NCBI GenBank assembly: GCA_013214715.1
Contig: JABSSB010000216.1
Span: forward strand, 1-5,937
DNA: 5,937 nt
Reading direction: 5' to 3'
Origin: Paracoccaceae bacterium
GTDB taxonomy: Bacteria; Pseudomonadota; Alphaproteobacteria; Rhodobacterales; Rhodobacteraceae
Made by a program: the position numbers and the translations under genes. Within the stretch, counting starts at the first letter, position 1, and the number at the start of each line of letters is the position of its first letter. Under the pieces are notes generated by a model that ran no database searches, had not been told where the DNA came from, and was given only the letters and a program-made list of their open reading frames with translations. Shown here one piece after another: positions 5,403-5,937 of the stretch.

Positions 5403-5937
5403 TGATCAGCCCCACTTGAGTGGTCCAATTTGATTGTTAGTGCATGACAGGCCTTTGGTCCATCTGGACGATGGTCTCGGGGGCCGGTGGGCGGTAGCCC
5501 AGAGCACTGTGCGGTCGTTTGGTGTTGTAGTGTTTTCTCCATTGTTCAATGAGGATTTGTGCTTCACGCAAGCTGTAGAAGATTTCGCCATTCAGGAACT
5601 CGTCGCGGAACCTGGCATTGAAGCTTTCGCAGTACCCGTTCTCCCAGGGGCTGCCTGGTTCGATGTAAGCCGTTTTGGCCCCGACCGCCTTTATCCAGTC
5701 CTGTACAGCCTGCGCTACGAACTCCGGGCCGTTATCGGAGCGTATGAACGACGGCACGCCGCGCAGGATGAACAGATCACTCAGGACGTCGATGACATTG
5801 CCTGAATTAAGTTTCCTGTCGACACGGATCGCCAGGCATTCTCGACTGTACTCATCAATGATGTTCAGTGTGCGGAACGCTCTTCCGTCATCCGTTCGGC
5901 AATGCACAAAGTCATAGCTCCACACATGATCGCGATG
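5403..5937 (-). mobile_element. IS3-family insertion sequence, partial (3' portion)
   Basis: The visible part comprises the C-terminal half of the transposase gene plus a short terminal region. The element is cut by the window end, so its other inverted repeat, orfA and any target duplication cannot be seen. The inner boundary is proposed at 5403, where the plus strand reads TGATCAGCCCC: IS3 ends begin with TG and often carry a C-run. A small inverted repeat, CCACT/AGTGG (5412-5423), lies inside the putative end. The RPHSALGYRPPAPE tail of the transposase is typical of the IS407-like subgroup. The boundary is an inference; the element identity is firm. Confidence 0.85.
5437..5937 (-). CDS. 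IS3-family transposase OrfB (DDE integrase core), partial
   Basis: The last 166 residues of an OrfB-type transposase, open to the window edge, so the N-terminal part with the HTH_21-like region is missing. The DDE triad is complete in the visible part: D9 in VWSYDFV, D68 in IRSDNGPEF and E104 in NGYCESFNARFRDEFL, with 35 residues between the second D and E, the IS3 DD(35)E spacing. The C-terminus has the RPHSALGYRPPAPE signature. The visible frame is intact with no stop or frameshift, so the element may be recent and active. OrfB is normally made as an OrfAB fusion by -1 frameshifting; that region is outside the window. The GTG at 5925 is internal and not a start. Confidence 0.94.
   Translation of the reverse strand, partial: HRDHVWSYDFVHCRTDDGRAFRTLNIIDEYSRECLAIRVDRKLNSGNVIDVLSDLFILRGVPSFIRSDNGPEFVAQAVQDWIKAVGAKTAYIEPGSPWENGYCESFNARFRDEFLNGEIFYSLREAQILIEQWRKHYNTKRPHSALGYRPPAPETIVQMDQRPVMH

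Overview
The window looks like chromosome of a marine-type alphaproteobacterium of the Rhodobacterales (Roseobacter group). The evidence is the high-GC coding style, the protein signatures (a UPF0262 protein, a short RNase E/G, an alphaproteobacterial YacG and tRNA-Phe) and the gene order: UPF0262, low-molecular-weight phosphatase, infA, maf, RNase E/G, yacG, tRNA-Phe is an arrangement known from this order. The assignment rests on recalled family knowledge; no search was run.

Everything recognisable is encoded on the minus strand, so transcription runs from high to low coordinates. In transcription order: the 3' part of an IS3-family insertion sequence (window end to about 5403); a roughly 250-bp hairpin-rich non-coding stretch (5153-5402); UPF0262 (4673-5152); an LMW protein-tyrosine-phosphatase/ArsC-like protein (4213-4668); an NTF2/SnoaL-like protein (3821-4213); a GNAT acetyltransferase (3222-3824); a nitrilase-superfamily hydrolase (2344-3225); a short intergenic with a terminator-like hairpin (2264-2343); infA (2045-2263); maf (1464-2042); RNase E/G (448-1467); yacG (254-448); a 100-bp spacer with a possible promoter; tRNA-Phe(GAA) (79-153); and a 78-bp tail with no gene.

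Genes are packed tightly. LMW phosphatase/NTF2, NTF2/GNAT, GNAT/nitrilase, maf/RNase and RNase/yacG all share stop and start bases (TAATG, ATGA, ATGA, ATGA, TGATG), and infA/maf are 2 bp apart, which implies two translationally coupled blocks. The lower block (infA-maf-rng-yacG) is housekeeping: translation initiation, nucleotide-pool cleaning, RNA processing and a gyrase-binding zinc protein. The upper block carries poorly characterised enzymes. The GNAT plus nitrilase pair resembles, in split form and in the same order, the fused GNAT-nitrilase proteins of other bacteria, so the two probably act on one substrate.

The main oddities are the three-gene cassette between the phosphatase and infA, a hairpin with a T-tract in the infA leader, and an IS3 element plus unexplained non-coding DNA where hisD would be expected. 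I see no CRISPR array, phage gene or obviously new defence or biosynthetic system; long plus-strand ORFs are shadows of the conserved minus-strand genes.
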